A DNA stretch of 64,000 bases from assembly GCA_963848495.1 (NCBI GenBank), contig CAWKDV010000003.1, forward strand, positions 1 to 64,000. The letters run 5' to 3'. A program made the position numbers and the translations under genes. Source of the stretch: JAICJR01 sp963848495. GTDB lineage: Bacteria; Actinomycetota; Thermoleophilia; Solirubrobacterales; Thermoleophilaceae. The notes below the pieces were generated by a model. That model was not told the DNA's origin and ran no database searches. It saw nothing but the letters and a program-made list of their open reading frames with translations. Positions 46,077 to 54,667 of this stretch are shown piece by piece (position 1 is the first letter of the stretch; every line of letters begins with the position of its first letter).

Positions 46077-47245
46077 CGCGCTTCGGGCCGGGCGCGACCG
46101 CGGCCGAGATCCGCGCTCTGGCGTCCCCGCCACCGGAGCGTGACGTGCGCGCGATCCTCGCGGACGTGCGCAAGAACGGCGACGAGGCCGTGCGGCGGCT
46201 GACCGCGGGCATCGACGGGATCGAGCTCGGCGAGCTGCGTGTCGAGCCGTCCACCGAGGGTGTGGAGCCCGGGCTGCTCGACGCGCTGCGCTTCGCAATC
46301 TCGAACGTGGAGGCGGTGGCGCGCGCCCAGCTCCACGAACCCACCCTGGTCGAGCTGCCACAGGGCCAGCGGGTCGAGATCGCGGAGCTCCCGGTGCGCC
46401 GCGCTGCCGCGTATGTGCCGGGCGGACGCGCGCCGTACCCGTCGACCGTGGTCATGTGCGCGGTGAGCGCCCGCGTGGCCGGCGTCGAGCAGCTCGCGGT
46501 GTGCTCGCCGCGCCCGCACCCGCTCGTGCTCGCCGCCTGCGCACTGTGCGGCGTGGAGGAGCTCTACGCCATCGGCGGCGCCCAGGCAATCGCCGCGCTC
46601 GCCTACGGCACGGAGTCCGTACCGCGCGTGGACCTGATCGTGGGTCCGGGCAACAGCTGGGTGCAGGAGGCGAAGCGGCAGCTCGCCGGGATCGTGGGGA
46701 TCGACAGCGTGGCCGGACCGAGCGAGCTGGTGGTGGTGGCGAGCGAGGGCGCCGATCCGCAGTTGATCGCGCTCGACCTGCTCGCCCAGGCCGAGCACGG
46801 CCCTGACAGCCTGGTGGCGCTCATCTCGCCGGACGCTGCTCTGCTCGACGCCGTCGCGGAGAGCGTCCCGGTGGCCGTGCTGGTCGAGGCTGCGGGGGTG
46901 GGGAGCGCGCTCCAGCTTGCCGAGGAGATCGCCCCCGAGCACCTGGAGCTGATGGGCGAGGAGGCCGAGGCGCTGGCGAGCTCCGTGAGGCGCGCCGGCT
47001 GCCTGTTCGTGGGCCGCGACGCGGGCACGGCTTTCGGGGACTACGTGGCAGGCTCGAACCACGTGCTGCCCACGGGCGGGGCCGCGCGCTTTGCCGGCGC
47101 GCTCGGCCCGAGCACCTTCCGGCGCCGCATGGCTCGGGTATCTTTGCCGCCCGGCGCCGCCGCGCAGCTCGCGCCGGCGGGCGCCGCGCTCGCGCGCGCC
47201 GAGGGCTTTCCGATGCACGCCGAGTCGATGGAGCGACGCGCGTGA
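46073..47245 (+). CDS. hisD: histidinol dehydrogenase
   Basis: 390 residues, zinc enzyme for the last two steps of histidine synthesis. Conserved VPGGRAPYPSTVVM, DLIVGPGNSWVQEAKRQLAG, DSVAGPSELVVVA, LLAQAEHGPDSLV and GSNHVLPTGGAARFAGAL are present. Slightly shorter than the usual ~430 residues at the N-terminus. GTG start overlaps hisG by 4 bases and the end overlaps hisB by 4 bases. Confidence 0.95.
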   Translation: MTRFGPGATAAEIRALASPPPERDVRAILADVRKNGDEAVRRLTAGIDGIELGELRVEPSTEGVEPGLLDALRFAISNVEAVARAQLHEPTLVELPQGQRVEIAELPVRRAAAYVPGGRAPYPSTVVMCAVSARVAGVEQLAVCSPRPHPLVLAACALCGVEELYAIGGAQAIAALAYGTESVPRVDLIVGPGNSWVQEAKRQLAGIVGIDSVAGPSELVVVASEGADPQLIALDLLAQAEHGPDSLVALISPDAALLDAVAESVPVAVLVEAAGVGSALQLAEEIAPEHLELMGEEAEALASSVRRAGCLFVGRDAGTAFGDYVAGSNHVLPTGGAARFAGALGPSTFRRRMARVSLPPGAAAQLAPAGAALARAEGFPMHAESMERRA

Positions 47246-47829
47246 TACGCACCGCAGACATCTCGAGGAAGACGGGCGAGACCGACGTCCGGCTGTCGCT
47301 GTCGCTCGACGGCACGGGACAGGGCACGCGCACGACCGGCGTCGGCTTCTTCGACCACCTGCTCGACGCCGTGGCGAAGCACGGCGGGCTCGACCTCGAC
47401 GTACAGGTGCAGGGCGACCTCGAGACCGGCCCGCACCACACGGTCGAGGACACCGGCATCGCGCTCGGGCAGGCGATCGACCAGGCGCTGGGCGATCGCG
47501 CCGGGATCGTGCGCTTCGGCCAGGCGGTGGTGCCCATGGACGAGGCTCGCGCCAGCGCGGCGATCGACATCTCGGGCCGGCCGTTCACGCTCTACGAGGC
47601 GGAGCTGCCGGCGCAGGCGATCGCGGACTTCGACTCCGACCTCGCCGAGGAGTTCTTCCGCGCGGTGGCGAACAGCGCCAAGCTCACGCTGCACGTGCAG
47701 GTCGAGGCGGGGCACAACGCGCACCACATGGTCGAGGCGAGCTTCAAGGCCTTCGCCCGCGCGCTGCGCGCCGCCGTGGCGCTCGACCCGTCGTCGCCCG
47801 GGATCCCCTCGACGAAGGGGCTCCTGTGA
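47242..47829 (+). CDS. hisB: imidazoleglycerol-phosphate dehydratase
   Basis: 195 residues, the monofunctional actinobacterial form without the phosphatase domain. Metal-binding motifs GFFDHLLDAVAKHGGLDL, GPHHTVEDTGIALGQA and EAGHNAHHMVEASFKAFARA are intact. Translationally coupled on both sides. The histidinol-phosphatase and hisC are not in this window. Confidence 0.96.
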   Translation: MIRTADISRKTGETDVRLSLSLDGTGQGTRTTGVGFFDHLLDAVAKHGGLDLDVQVQGDLETGPHHTVEDTGIALGQAIDQALGDRAGIVRFGQAVVPMDEARASAAIDISGRPFTLYEAELPAQAIADFDSDLAEEFFRAVANSAKLTLHVQVEAGHNAHHMVEASFKAFARALRAAVALDPSSPGIPSTKGLL

Positions 47830-48464
47830 CGCGCATCGCCGTCCTCGACTACGGGATGGGCAACCTGCGCAGCGTCGAGAAGGCGCTCGAGCACGTGGGG
47901 GCGGAGGCGATCCTGACGAACGACCACGACGAGGTGCGGGCCTCAGACGGCATCGTGCTGCCCGGCGTGGGCGCCTTCCCCAAGGCGATGGAGGCGATCG
48001 GCGAGCTGGGACTCGAGGAGCTGGTCGGCGAGCGGGTGGCGCTGGGCGTGCCGCTGCTCGGCATCTGCCTTGGCATGCAGCTCCTGTTCGAGCGCAGCGA
48101 GGAGCTGGGCGGGGCGGCGGGGCTCGGGCTGCTCAGCGGCGAGGTCCGCCCGCTGGACGCGCCTGGCCTGAAGATCCCGCAGATCGGCTGGAACGCAATC
48201 CGCTGGAGGCGCGCCTCGCGGCTCTGCCAGGGGCTGCCGGACCCCTGCGGCTTCTACCACGTGCACTCATTCGCGCCGCAGCCGGCGGACGAGACCGACA
48301 CGCTCGCCACGGCCGACTACGGAGGCGAGTTCGTCACCGCGGTGGCGCGGGAGCCCGTCTACGGCGTGCAGTTCCACCCGGAGAAGTCCGGGCCCGCCGG
48401 GCTGCGGCTGCTCGGGAACTTCACCGCGATCTGCGGGCTGGACGGCCTCAGCCGCGCCGCATGA
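47826..48464 (+). CDS. hisH: imidazole glycerol phosphate synthase, glutamine amidotransferase subunit
   Basis: 212 residues. Class I glutaminase that feeds ammonia to HisF. LDYGMGNLRSVEKAL, nucleophile Cys81 in LLGICLGMQLLFE, and His/Glu in GVQFHPEKSG near 184. GTG start in a 4-base overlap with hisB; 4-base overlap with hisA. Confidence 0.95.
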   Translation: MTRIAVLDYGMGNLRSVEKALEHVGAEAILTNDHDEVRASDGIVLPGVGAFPKAMEAIGELGLEELVGERVALGVPLLGICLGMQLLFERSEELGGAAGLGLLSGEVRPLDAPGLKIPQIGWNAIRWRRASRLCQGLPDPCGFYHVHSFAPQPADETDTLATADYGGEFVTAVAREPVYGVQFHPEKSGPAGLRLLGNFTAICGLDGLSRAA

Positions 48465-49186
48465 TCCTCCTCCCGGCGATCGACATCCGCGGCGGCAGGG
48501 CGGTGCGGCTGCGGCAGGGCGACTTCGCCCAGGAGACCGTCTACCAGGACGATCCGCTCGAGGCGGCCGCCTCGTTCGTGGAGGCGGGTGCGCGCTTCCT
48601 GCACGTCGTGGACCTCGACGGCGCCCGCGAGGGCCATCCCGTGAACCTCGATCACCTGCGGCGCATCACGCGCGAGCTGGGCGTGGCCGTGCAGTACGGC
48701 GGCGGCCTGCGGAACCTGCAGGCGGTGCGCGAGGCGCTGGCGGCAGGCGCCGAGCGCGTCGTGGTCGGCACCGCCGCCTACTCGGACGTCGAGTTCGTGG
48801 ACGCGCTGGTAGAGACCTGGGAGCCGCGCATCGTGGTCGCCGTGGACGTGCGCGGCGGGCACGTGTCGGTGCACGGCTGGACGAAGGCCACGCAGATGCT
48901 CCCCGACGACGTGATCGTGCGGCTCCAGAAGCGCGGCGTGAAGCAGTTCATGTACACGAACGTCGACCGCGACGGGATGCTGGAGGGGCCGGATCTCGAC
49001 GAGGTGAAGCGCATCTCGTCCGTGGTGCGCGGCCGCTTCCTCTACTCGGGCGGGATCGGGTCGGTTGAACATCTCGCCGCCCTGAAGCAGCTGCGCCTGG
49101 TCAATCTCGCAGGGGTGGTCTCAGGGAAGGCCTTGTACGAGGGGCACTTCACCGTTGAGCAAGGGATGGCTGCAATGGCTGACTGA
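48461..49186 (+). CDS. hisA: 1-(5-phosphoribosyl)-5-[(5-phosphoribosylamino)methylideneamino]imidazole-4-carboxamide isomerase
   Basis: 241 residues, TIM barrel. LLPAIDIRGGRAVRLRQGDF with Asp8, VVDLDGAREGHPVN, YGGGLRNLQAV and NVDRDGMLEGPDLDEVK (second Asp), SGGIGSVEHLAAL. Actinobacteria sometimes use a bifunctional PriA; without trpF nearby and with these loops, HisA or PriA cannot be separated with certainty. The stop at 49184-49186 abuts heptamer array B. Confidence 0.92.
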   Translation: MILLPAIDIRGGRAVRLRQGDFAQETVYQDDPLEAAASFVEAGARFLHVVDLDGAREGHPVNLDHLRRITRELGVAVQYGGGLRNLQAVREALAAGAERVVVGTAAYSDVEFVDALVETWEPRIVVAVDVRGGHVSVHGWTKATQMLPDDVIVRLQKRGVKQFMYTNVDRDGMLEGPDLDEVKRISSVVRGRFLYSGGIGSVEHLAALKQLRLVNLAGVVSGKALYEGHFTVEQGMAAMAD

Positions 49187-49242
49187 GTGCCCAGTGCCTA
49201 GTGCCTCGAGAGGTCGTTTCTAGGCACTAGGCACTAGGCACT
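49186..49242. repeat. heptamer array B: (AGTGCCY)3 and inverted (AGGCACT)3
   Basis: AGTGCCC, AGTGCCT, AGTGCCT (49186-49206), 15-base loop, AGGCACT x3 (49222-49242). The arms are fully complementary over about 20 bp, forming a strong hairpin between hisA and hisF. It may end or attenuate the hisZ-A transcript. Confidence 0.9.
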
Positions 49243-49248
49243 AGCAAC

Positions 49249-49254
49249 TACGCT
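49249..49254 (+). promoter_or_regulatory. -10 box TACGCT, leaderless hisF
   Basis: TACGCT lies 7 bases before the ATG at 49262, immediately after array B. It suggests that hisF has its own promoter. Confidence 0.5.
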
Positions 49255-49261
49255 CCAGCGA

Positions 49262-50023
49262 ATGCTGCTGAAGCGCGTGATCCCCTGCCTGGACGTGGAC
49301 AAGGGCCGCGTCGTCAAGGGCACCAACTTCGTGAACATCCGCGACGCCGGCGACCCGGTGGAGCTGGCCGTGCGCTACGAGGCGGAGGGCGCGGACGAGC
49401 TCGTGTTCCTCGACATCACGGCCTCGCACGAGCAGCGCGAGACGATCGTGGGGCTGGCGCGGCGCACGGCGGACGACGTCTTCATCCCGTTCACGATCGG
49501 CGGCGGGGTGCGCTCGGTGGCGGATGCGCAGGGCGTGCTCGACGCGGGAGCCGACAAGGTGGCGGTGAACTCGGCGGCGGTGCGCCGGCCGGAGCTGATC
49601 GGTGAGCTGGCGGGGGTGTTCGGCGCCCAGTGCGTGGTGCTGGCGGTGGATGCCCGCAGGCGCGAGGACGGCGAGGGCTGGGAGGTGTTCGTCAACGGCG
49701 GCCGGATGCCCACGGGGATCGACGCGGTGGAGTGGATCCGCCGCGGCGTGGAGCTGGGGGCCGGGGAGATCCTGCTGACGAGCATGGACCGCGACGGCAC
49801 CGAGGACGGCTACGAGCTCGAGCTGACGAGGGCCGCCTCAGACGCGGTGGAGGTGCCGGTGATCGCCAGCGGCGGCGCCGGCAGCCCGGACCACCTCGTC
49901 GAGGCCGTGAACGAGGGCGGCGCCGACGCCGTGCTGTGCGCGTCGATCTTCCACTACGGCCAGTACAGCGTGCGCGAGGCGAAGGAGCGGATGCGCGACG
50001 CCGGGATCCCCGTGCGTCTCTAA
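49262..50023 (+). CDS. hisF: imidazole glycerol phosphate synthase, cyclase subunit
   Basis: 253 residues. RVIPCLDVDKGRVVKGTNFV with catalytic Asp11, IGGGVRSVADAQGVLDAGAD, LAVDARRRE (second Asp near 130), TSMDRDGTEDGYELEL and ASGGAGSPDHLVEA. Cyclises the PRFAR product with ammonia from HisH. Separated from the other his genes by array B and a promoter. Stop shares CTAA with the convergent gene. Confidence 0.96.
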   Translation: MLLKRVIPCLDVDKGRVVKGTNFVNIRDAGDPVELAVRYEAEGADELVFLDITASHEQRETIVGLARRTADDVFIPFTIGGGVRSVADAQGVLDAGADKVAVNSAAVRRPELIGELAGVFGAQCVVLAVDARRREDGEGWEVFVNGGRMPTGIDAVEWIRRGVELGAGEILLTSMDRDGTEDGYELELTRAASDAVEVPVIASGGAGSPDHLVEAVNEGGADAVLCASIFHYGQYSVREAKERMRDAGIPVRL

Positions 50024-50478
50024 CTCCCGCCGGCGGCGACGCTGCCAGCGGTGGCGGAGGCGATGATCGCCGAGCGCCGCCAGAGCGAGAGGGCCACCAG
50101 GCCGATGAAGGTCTGGATCTGCCTGGGCATCGTGCCCGGCAGGTCGCACACCGCCGATCCGCGCGAGCGGCGGACGGCGCCCAGGGTCTCGCCGGCCGCA
50201 GTGAGGACCTCGAACCCGTGCCGCCAGCGCGACTGCGGGCGCAGCTCGAACGACTCGCCGTCCGTGCGCACCTCCCAGGAATCGCCGCCGCGGGTGGCCT
50301 CCATCGTCTCGAGCCCGTCGATCAGCAGCACGAAGCGCCGCCGGCCGTCGGCCCTGAACTCCTGCCGGTGGCCGTCCACCTCAGTTACAAGCGACTCGCC
50401 GAGTCCGCGGCCCTCCCAGGTGGGGCCGCCGTCGGCCGCGTAGCGGGACTTGAAGCGGCTGCGTCGCTCGATCTTCAC
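50020..50478 (-). CDS. hypothetical protein, beta-rich domain with C-terminal hydrophobic segment
   Basis: 152 residues from GTG 50478. Alternating short strands (RSRFKSRYAADGG, VLLIDGLETMEATRGG, SWEVRTDGESFELRP, GFEVLTAAGETLGAVRRSRG) suggest a small beta-barrel, reminiscent of tubby-C/LURP-like or scramblase-like proteins, but this is only a resemblance. Residues about 125-145 (QTFIGLVALSLWRRSAIIAS) may be a membrane anchor. Function unknown. Divergent from cca. Confidence 0.5.
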   Translation of the reverse strand: MKIERRSRFKSRYAADGGPTWEGRGLGESLVTEVDGHRQEFRADGRRRFVLLIDGLETMEATRGGDSWEVRTDGESFELRPQSRWRHGFEVLTAAGETLGAVRRSRGSAVCDLPGTMPRQIQTFIGLVALSLWRRSAIIASATAGSVAAGGS

Positions 50479-50492
50479 GCTGGCTCTCGTCT

Positions 50493-50498
50493 TAGAGT
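50493..50498 (+). promoter_or_regulatory. -10 box TAGAGT, leaderless cca
   Basis: TAGAGT lies 7 bases before the GTG at 50506. Confidence 0.6.
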
Positions 50499-50505
50499 GC
50501 GGGTC

Positions 50506-51735
50506 GTGATCGAGACTACCGACCTCGGAGAGCGCATCCGCGGCATTCCGGGGATGGACCGCCTGCTCCCGGCGCTCGCGGGCCTGCCGCCGGCGCACCT
50601 GGTCGGCGGCGCAGTGCGCGACCTGCTGCTGGGCGCGCCCGCGGTCGATCTCGACGTGGCCGTGGAGGGCGACGCCCGCGCGGTGGCGCGCGAGCTGGCG
50701 GAGCGCCTTCACGGCGAGTTCGTCGAGCACGAGCGCTTCGGCACGGCCACGGTGAACGCGAGCGACCTCGACGTCGACCTCGCCACCACTCGCCGCGAGC
50801 GCTACGTGGAGCCGGGGGCGCTCCCGGAGGTGGAGCCGGCGCCGCTCGCCGAGGACCTCGGCAGGCGCGACTTCTCCATCAACGCGATGGCGCTGGGCCT
50901 GACCGGCGACGACCTGGGCGTGCTGCACGACCCCTACGAAGGCCGCGAGCACCTCGACCTGGGGCTGGTCACCGTGCTGCACGGGCGCAGCTTCATCGAC
51001 GACCCCACGCGGCTCCTGCGCGCCCTCCGCTACGAGGCCCGCTTCGGCTTCCGCATGGACGAGCAGACCGAGCGCCTCGCGCGCGAGGCCGCCGCCGGCG
51101 CGGGCTTCTCCACCGTCTCCGGCCCGCGCGTGCGCGACGAGCTGATGGACCTGCTGCGTGAGGAGAACGCTCCCGCGGCGGTGGAGCGGCTGCACGAGCT
51201 GTCGCTCGACCGTGCACTGCATCCGGACCTCGAGGCCGACCCCGAGCTGGTGGCCTCGGCGCAGCTCGCCAGCGCCGAGACGGGCGCCGACCGCGGGCTC
51301 GCGGGCCTCGCGGCACTCGTCAGCTCGAGCCCGCAGACGCTCGGCGACTGGCTCGAGGACCTGCACCTCGGCCGGCCCCAGACCGACGCCGTGATGCGCG
51401 CGGCCGTGAAGGGGCCGCAGCTCGCCTCGACGCTGCGCGAGGAGCTGGCGCCCTCGGCGATCCACGCCCTGCTGAGCTGCGAGCCGCGCGAGGCGCTGGC
51501 GCTCGCGCTGGCCAAGCGCGCACCCGCCGAGCCCGTGCTCGCCTACCTGGCGGACCTGCGCGGGGTGCGGCTCGAGATCACGGGGCACGACCTGGTCGAG
51601 GCGGGCATCCCGGAGTCGCCCCGGCTTGGCCAGGCCCTCGAGGAGACGCTCAGGCGCAAGCTCGACGGCGAGGTGTCCGGCCGCGACGACGAGCTGAGGC
51701 TCGCGCTGCGGCTGGCGCGCGAGGAGGAGGCGTGA
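50506..51735 (+). CDS. cca: tRNA nucleotidyltransferase/poly(A) polymerase family protein
   Basis: 409 residues, class II CCA-adding enzyme family. Head domain PAHLVGGAVRDLLLG and DLDVAVEGDARAVARELA (catalytic DxD), neck TRRERYVEPGALPEVEP-like nucleotide-binding region, DLGRRDFSINAMALGL, and FIDDPTRLLRALRYEARFGF. It adds or repairs the 3' CCA of tRNAs. CCA addition versus A-adding activity cannot be told by eye. Overlaps pgeF by 4 bases, starting a coupled run. Confidence 0.9.
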   Translation: MIETTDLGERIRGIPGMDRLLPALAGLPPAHLVGGAVRDLLLGAPAVDLDVAVEGDARAVARELAERLHGEFVEHERFGTATVNASDLDVDLATTRRERYVEPGALPEVEPAPLAEDLGRRDFSINAMALGLTGDDLGVLHDPYEGREHLDLGLVTVLHGRSFIDDPTRLLRALRYEARFGFRMDEQTERLAREAAAGAGFSTVSGPRVRDELMDLLREENAPAAVERLHELSLDRALHPDLEADPELVASAQLASAETGADRGLAGLAALVSSSPQTLGDWLEDLHLGRPQTDAVMRAAVKGPQLASTLREELAPSAIHALLSCEPREALALALAKRAPAEPVLAYLADLRGVRLEITGHDLVEAGIPESPRLGQALEETLRRKLDGEVSGRDDELRLALRLAREEEA

Positions 51736-52439
51736 TCCAGGTCGAGCTCCATGGCGCGCGCGTCGCCTTCTCCACCCGGCAGGGAGGCGTGAGCGACGGC
51801 CCCTACGAGTCGCTCAACCTCGGCATCCTCACCGACGACGACCCCGCCAAGGTGTCGGAGAACCGCAGGCTGCTGGCGCAGGAGCTGGACATCGACCCGG
51901 AGCGGATCGCCATGGGCTGGCAGGTCCACGGCACCGAGATCCGCGAGTGGCACGCGCCGCCCGGCGACGGCGGCTACGCCCATCCCGGCGCCGAGCTGCC
52001 GAAGGTCGACGGCCACCTCACGCCCGAGCGCGGCCTCGCCCTGCTCGTGCTAGCGGCGGACTGCCTGCCGATTGCGCTCGTGTCCGAGGAGCGCGTGGCG
52101 ATGCTCCACTGCGGCTGGAAGGGGCTGGCGGCCGGGATCGTGGAGCGCGGCCTCGAGCAGTTCCCCGAGCCGCCGTCCGCTGTGCTCGGCCCGAGCATCG
52201 AAGCCTGCTGCTACGAGGTCGGCGAGGAGGTGCTGCAGGCGTTCGCGGACATCCCGGGCGTGACGAACGGGCGTCACCTGTCCCTGCGCCAGGTCGCCCT
52301 CAGCAAGCTCTACGGTGCAGGGGTGACGCGCGTGAACAGCTTCCCGCTCTGCACGAGCTGCCGGCCGGACCTCTTCTTCTCGCACCGCCGCGATGCCGGG
52401 GTCACCGGCCGCCAGGCGGGGCTGGTGTGGCGAACGTGA
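51732..52439 (+). CDS. pgeF: peptidoglycan editing factor / multicopper polyphenol oxidase-like (PgeF, YfiH)
   Basis: 235 residues. DUF152/CNF1-like fold: FSTRQGGVSDGPYESLNLG, the metal His in MGWQVHGTEI, ADCLPIALV, LHCGWKGLAAGIVE and LGPSIEACCYEVGEEV. The family cleans mis-built muropeptides (L-Ser variants) or has purine nucleosidase/laccase activity. Usual position between ftsZ-region genes and yggS, as here. GTG start overlaps cca. Confidence 0.9.
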   Translation: MIQVELHGARVAFSTRQGGVSDGPYESLNLGILTDDDPAKVSENRRLLAQELDIDPERIAMGWQVHGTEIREWHAPPGDGGYAHPGAELPKVDGHLTPERGLALLVLAADCLPIALVSEERVAMLHCGWKGLAAGIVERGLEQFPEPPSAVLGPSIEACCYEVGEEVLQAFADIPGVTNGRHLSLRQVALSKLYGAGVTRVNSFPLCTSCRPDLFFSHRRDAGVTGRQAGLVWRT

Positions 52440-53080
52440 CCCGCGAGTTCAGCGGCCTGCGCCCGGAGCGGATCAGGGAGAACATCGAGCGCATCCGCGG
52501 CCAGATCGAGCGCGCGGGGCGGGACCCGTTCACGGTCGAGATCCTGGCCGCCACCAAGTACGTGTCGGTGGAGGAGCTGCCGGCGCTGCTCGAGGGTGGC
52601 GTGAGGCTGGTGGGGGAGAACCGCGCCCAGGACCTGCTGGCCAAGCGCGAGCAGCACGCGGGCGACTTCACCTGGGACTTCATCGGCGCCCTCCAGAGCC
52701 GCAAGGTGAAGGACGTGGCGCCCAACGTGCGGCTGATTCACTCGCTGGCCTCCGAGTCCGCGATGCGCCAGCTCGAGACGCACCCGGTGGGCGAGACGCT
52801 GATCCAGGTGAACCTGGCGGGTGAGGAGAGCAAGGCGGGCATCGACCCAGCGGACCTGCCGCGCTACCTCGAGGAGTGCCCGGTGCCGGTCACCGGCCTG
52901 ATGTGCATGCCGCCGTTCGTGGAGCGCGCCGAGGACAACCGCCGCTACTTCGCGCAGCTCGCGGAGCTGGCCGCGGAGCACGGTCTGGAGCGTCTCTCGA
53001 TGGGCACGAGCCAGGACTATCTCGTGGCGATCGAGGAGGGCGCCACGATCATCCGCCTCGGCAGCGTGCTCTACCAATAG
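52436..53080 (+). CDS. PLP homeostasis protein (YggS/PROSC family)
   Basis: 214 residues from GTG 52436 (GTG 52427 also in frame). ENIERIRGQIERAGRDPFTV, PLP lysine Lys41 in LAATKYVSVEEL, GENRAQDLLAK, HFIG-like WDFIGALQSRK, and LSMGTSQDYLVAIEEGATI-type phosphate loop. Binds PLP without known catalysis and keeps vitamin B6 balance. Coupled to pgeF; its end overlaps the convergent hydrolase gene by 10 bases. Confidence 0.93.
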   Translation: MTREFSGLRPERIRENIERIRGQIERAGRDPFTVEILAATKYVSVEELPALLEGGVRLVGENRAQDLLAKREQHAGDFTWDFIGALQSRKVKDVAPNVRLIHSLASESAMRQLETHPVGETLIQVNLAGEESKAGIDPADLPRYLEECPVPVTGLMCMPPFVERAEDNRRYFAQLAELAAEHGLERLSMGTSQDYLVAIEEGATIIRLGSVLYQ

Positions 53081-53901
53081 CGCTGTATGAAGTCGGCGAT
53101 GGCCGTCGAGAGCTGCGCGCCCTGCCAGGCGAGCGGTGACTTCCCCTCCTCCTCGACGAGCAGCTCGGCGCTCGGGAGCCGGCGGGCGTACTCCTGGGCC
53201 ACCGCCAGCGGGTGCGTGGGGTCCGACTCGTCGCGGCTACCCACCACCAGCACCGGCACCTCCAGCGACTCGAGCAGGTCGAGCGACTCGAACGGGCGCG
53301 AGCGCGGCACGACGCGGAGGGCGTCGGCCACCGCCTCGGGATGCCGGTGCCGCTCGAGCCGCTGGCGCGTGACCAGCGTGGCGGTGTCGAGCCAGCGCGG
53401 GTCGACGGTGGGGTGCCAGGCGGCCATGAAGCCCTCCACGCCGCCGTGCTCGAGGCCGTCGGCGAGGGCGTCCCAGGACTCGAATTCGGTCTCGCGCCCC
53501 GTTCCGTCGTAGGCCGGCGTGATCTGGACGAGCGCCGACACGCGCTCGGGATGCGCGAGGGCGAACGCCATGCCGGTATGGGCGCCCATCGAGGCGCCCG
53601 CGATGGCCGCGCGCTCGATCCCGTGGTGGTCGAGCACCGCCGCCAGGTCGCGCACCAGATCGGCGTACTCGTAGGCCGAGCGCTCAGGCGCGGGGCCGGA
53701 CTCGCCGTGACCGCGCGCGTCGTAGGAGATCGCGGCGTGCCCGCGCTTCGGCAGCTGCTTCGAGCCCATCACCACGTAGCGGCGCGTGGCGGTGAGCCCG
53801 TGGAGCAGGACGATTGGCGCACCCTCGCCCGCCAGCTCCCCGCGGAGGGCGGTTCCGGCGCTTTCCAGGGAGAATCCCCTTGCCTCGGGCCCGTTCGACA
53901 T
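53071..53901 (-). CDS. alpha/beta-hydrolase family protein
   Basis: 276 residues. IVLLHGLTATRRYVVMGS (oxyanion region), SYDARGHGES, nucleophile elbow AIAGASMGAHTGMAFAL with Ser near 108, LVVGSRDESDPTHP (acid). The catalytic His is not obvious near the C-terminus, where SPLAWQGAQL stands in the usual place. So activity is uncertain. Substrate unknown. It is the only minus-strand gene in the pgeF-sepF cluster. Confidence 0.8.
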   Translation of the reverse strand: MSNGPEARGFSLESAGTALRGELAGEGAPIVLLHGLTATRRYVVMGSKQLPKRGHAAISYDARGHGESGPAPERSAYEYADLVRDLAAVLDHHGIERAAIAGASMGAHTGMAFALAHPERVSALVQITPAYDGTGRETEFESWDALADGLEHGGVEGFMAAWHPTVDPRWLDTATLVTRQRLERHRHPEAVADALRVVPRSRPFESLDLLESLEVPVLVVGSRDESDPTHPLAVAQEYARRLPSAELLVEEEGKSPLAWQGAQLSTAIADFIQRYW

Positions 53902-53975
53902 ACCTCACCTGGTCCTGGAACGCTGTAACGTGTAAATCGCAGGATTTCCCGGCTGGCGGACGAAACACCCGCTCA

Positions 53976-54509
53976 ATGGCGCTTCGCGACACATGGCATC
54001 GTGCCCTCGTCTACTTCGGCTTGGCCGAGGACGAGGACGCCTACTACGAGGAAGAGGTCGAGCCCGAGGTCGAGCTCGAGGACCGCTACCGCGAGCGGCC
54101 CAACGTCCGGCGCCTGTCCTCACGCCGCCGCCGCGACGAGATCGACGACATCTTCTCCGATGAGGAGCCGGCGCCGCGTGGCGGCACCCGCACGCGCGTC
54201 CTGCGCCCGGTGGAGAACGGCGGCCGCGGCGGCGTGCAGGTGCACCTCGTCGTTCCGAAGAACTTCAACGACGCCCAGCAGATCGCGGACCAGTTCAAGG
54301 ACTCGATCCCGGTGATCCTCAACCTGCAGGGCACGGACACCGATCTCTCCAAACGGCTGATCGACTTCGCCTCGGGGCTCACCTACGCGCTCGACGGCGG
54401 CATGCAGCGCATCGCCGACAAGGTCTTCCTGCTCACACCGCGCAACGTCGAGGTCTCGGCGGAAGAGCGCGCGAGGCTGATCGAGAAGGGCTTCTTCAAC
54501 CAGTCGTAG
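53976..54509 (+). CDS. sepF: cell division protein SepF
   Basis: 177 residues. N-terminal amphipathic membrane-targeting helix (MALRDTWHRALVYFGL), acidic linker with EDEDAYYEEEVEPEVELED, and a C-terminal SepF domain from about residue 90 (VHLVVPKNFNDAQQIADQFK, VILNLQGTDTDLSKRLIDFA, ADKVFLLTPRNVEVSAEE). Anchors FtsZ to the membrane and is essential in actinobacteria lacking FtsA. ATG chosen from the helix. A TAACGT or TGTAAAT element about 40 bases upstream may be the -10. Confidence 0.95.
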   Translation: MALRDTWHRALVYFGLAEDEDAYYEEEVEPEVELEDRYRERPNVRRLSSRRRRDEIDDIFSDEEPAPRGGTRTRVLRPVENGGRGGVQVHLVVPKNFNDAQQIADQFKDSIPVILNLQGTDTDLSKRLIDFASGLTYALDGGMQRIADKVFLLTPRNVEVSAEERARLIEKGFFNQS

Positions 54510-54654
54510 GCGCCCGCAGGGCGCACACGAGCTGTCTGCGGAGCGTCGCATGGCGGCGTCCTCGAATGCCCCGTGTGCGAAGCACGACGGGACACCCTGC
54601 GTCCTTGCCCTGCTCGCTCCTCGCCCAGCTCACGTGCGCCCGCAGGGCGCACGT
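54510..54654. repeat. 145-bp element bounded by direct copies of a palindrome
   Basis: GCGCCCGCAGGGCGCAC occurs at 54510-54526 and 54636-54652. The second copy sits in a longer perfect palindrome (54632-54654, 10-bp arms, GCA centre) adjoining the proC -10 box. CACGAGCTG after copy 1 is inverted as CAGCTCACGTG before copy 2. The element is non-coding and could be a small repeat family member or an operator pair. Confidence 0.6.
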
Positions 54655-54659
54655 ATCCT
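54654..54659 (+). promoter_or_regulatory. -10 box TATCCT, leaderless proC
   Basis: TATCCT lies 8 bases before the ATG at 54668 and touches the palindrome 54632-54654, which would occupy the -35 region. Confidence 0.55.
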
Positions 54660-54667
54660 TCGCCTCC

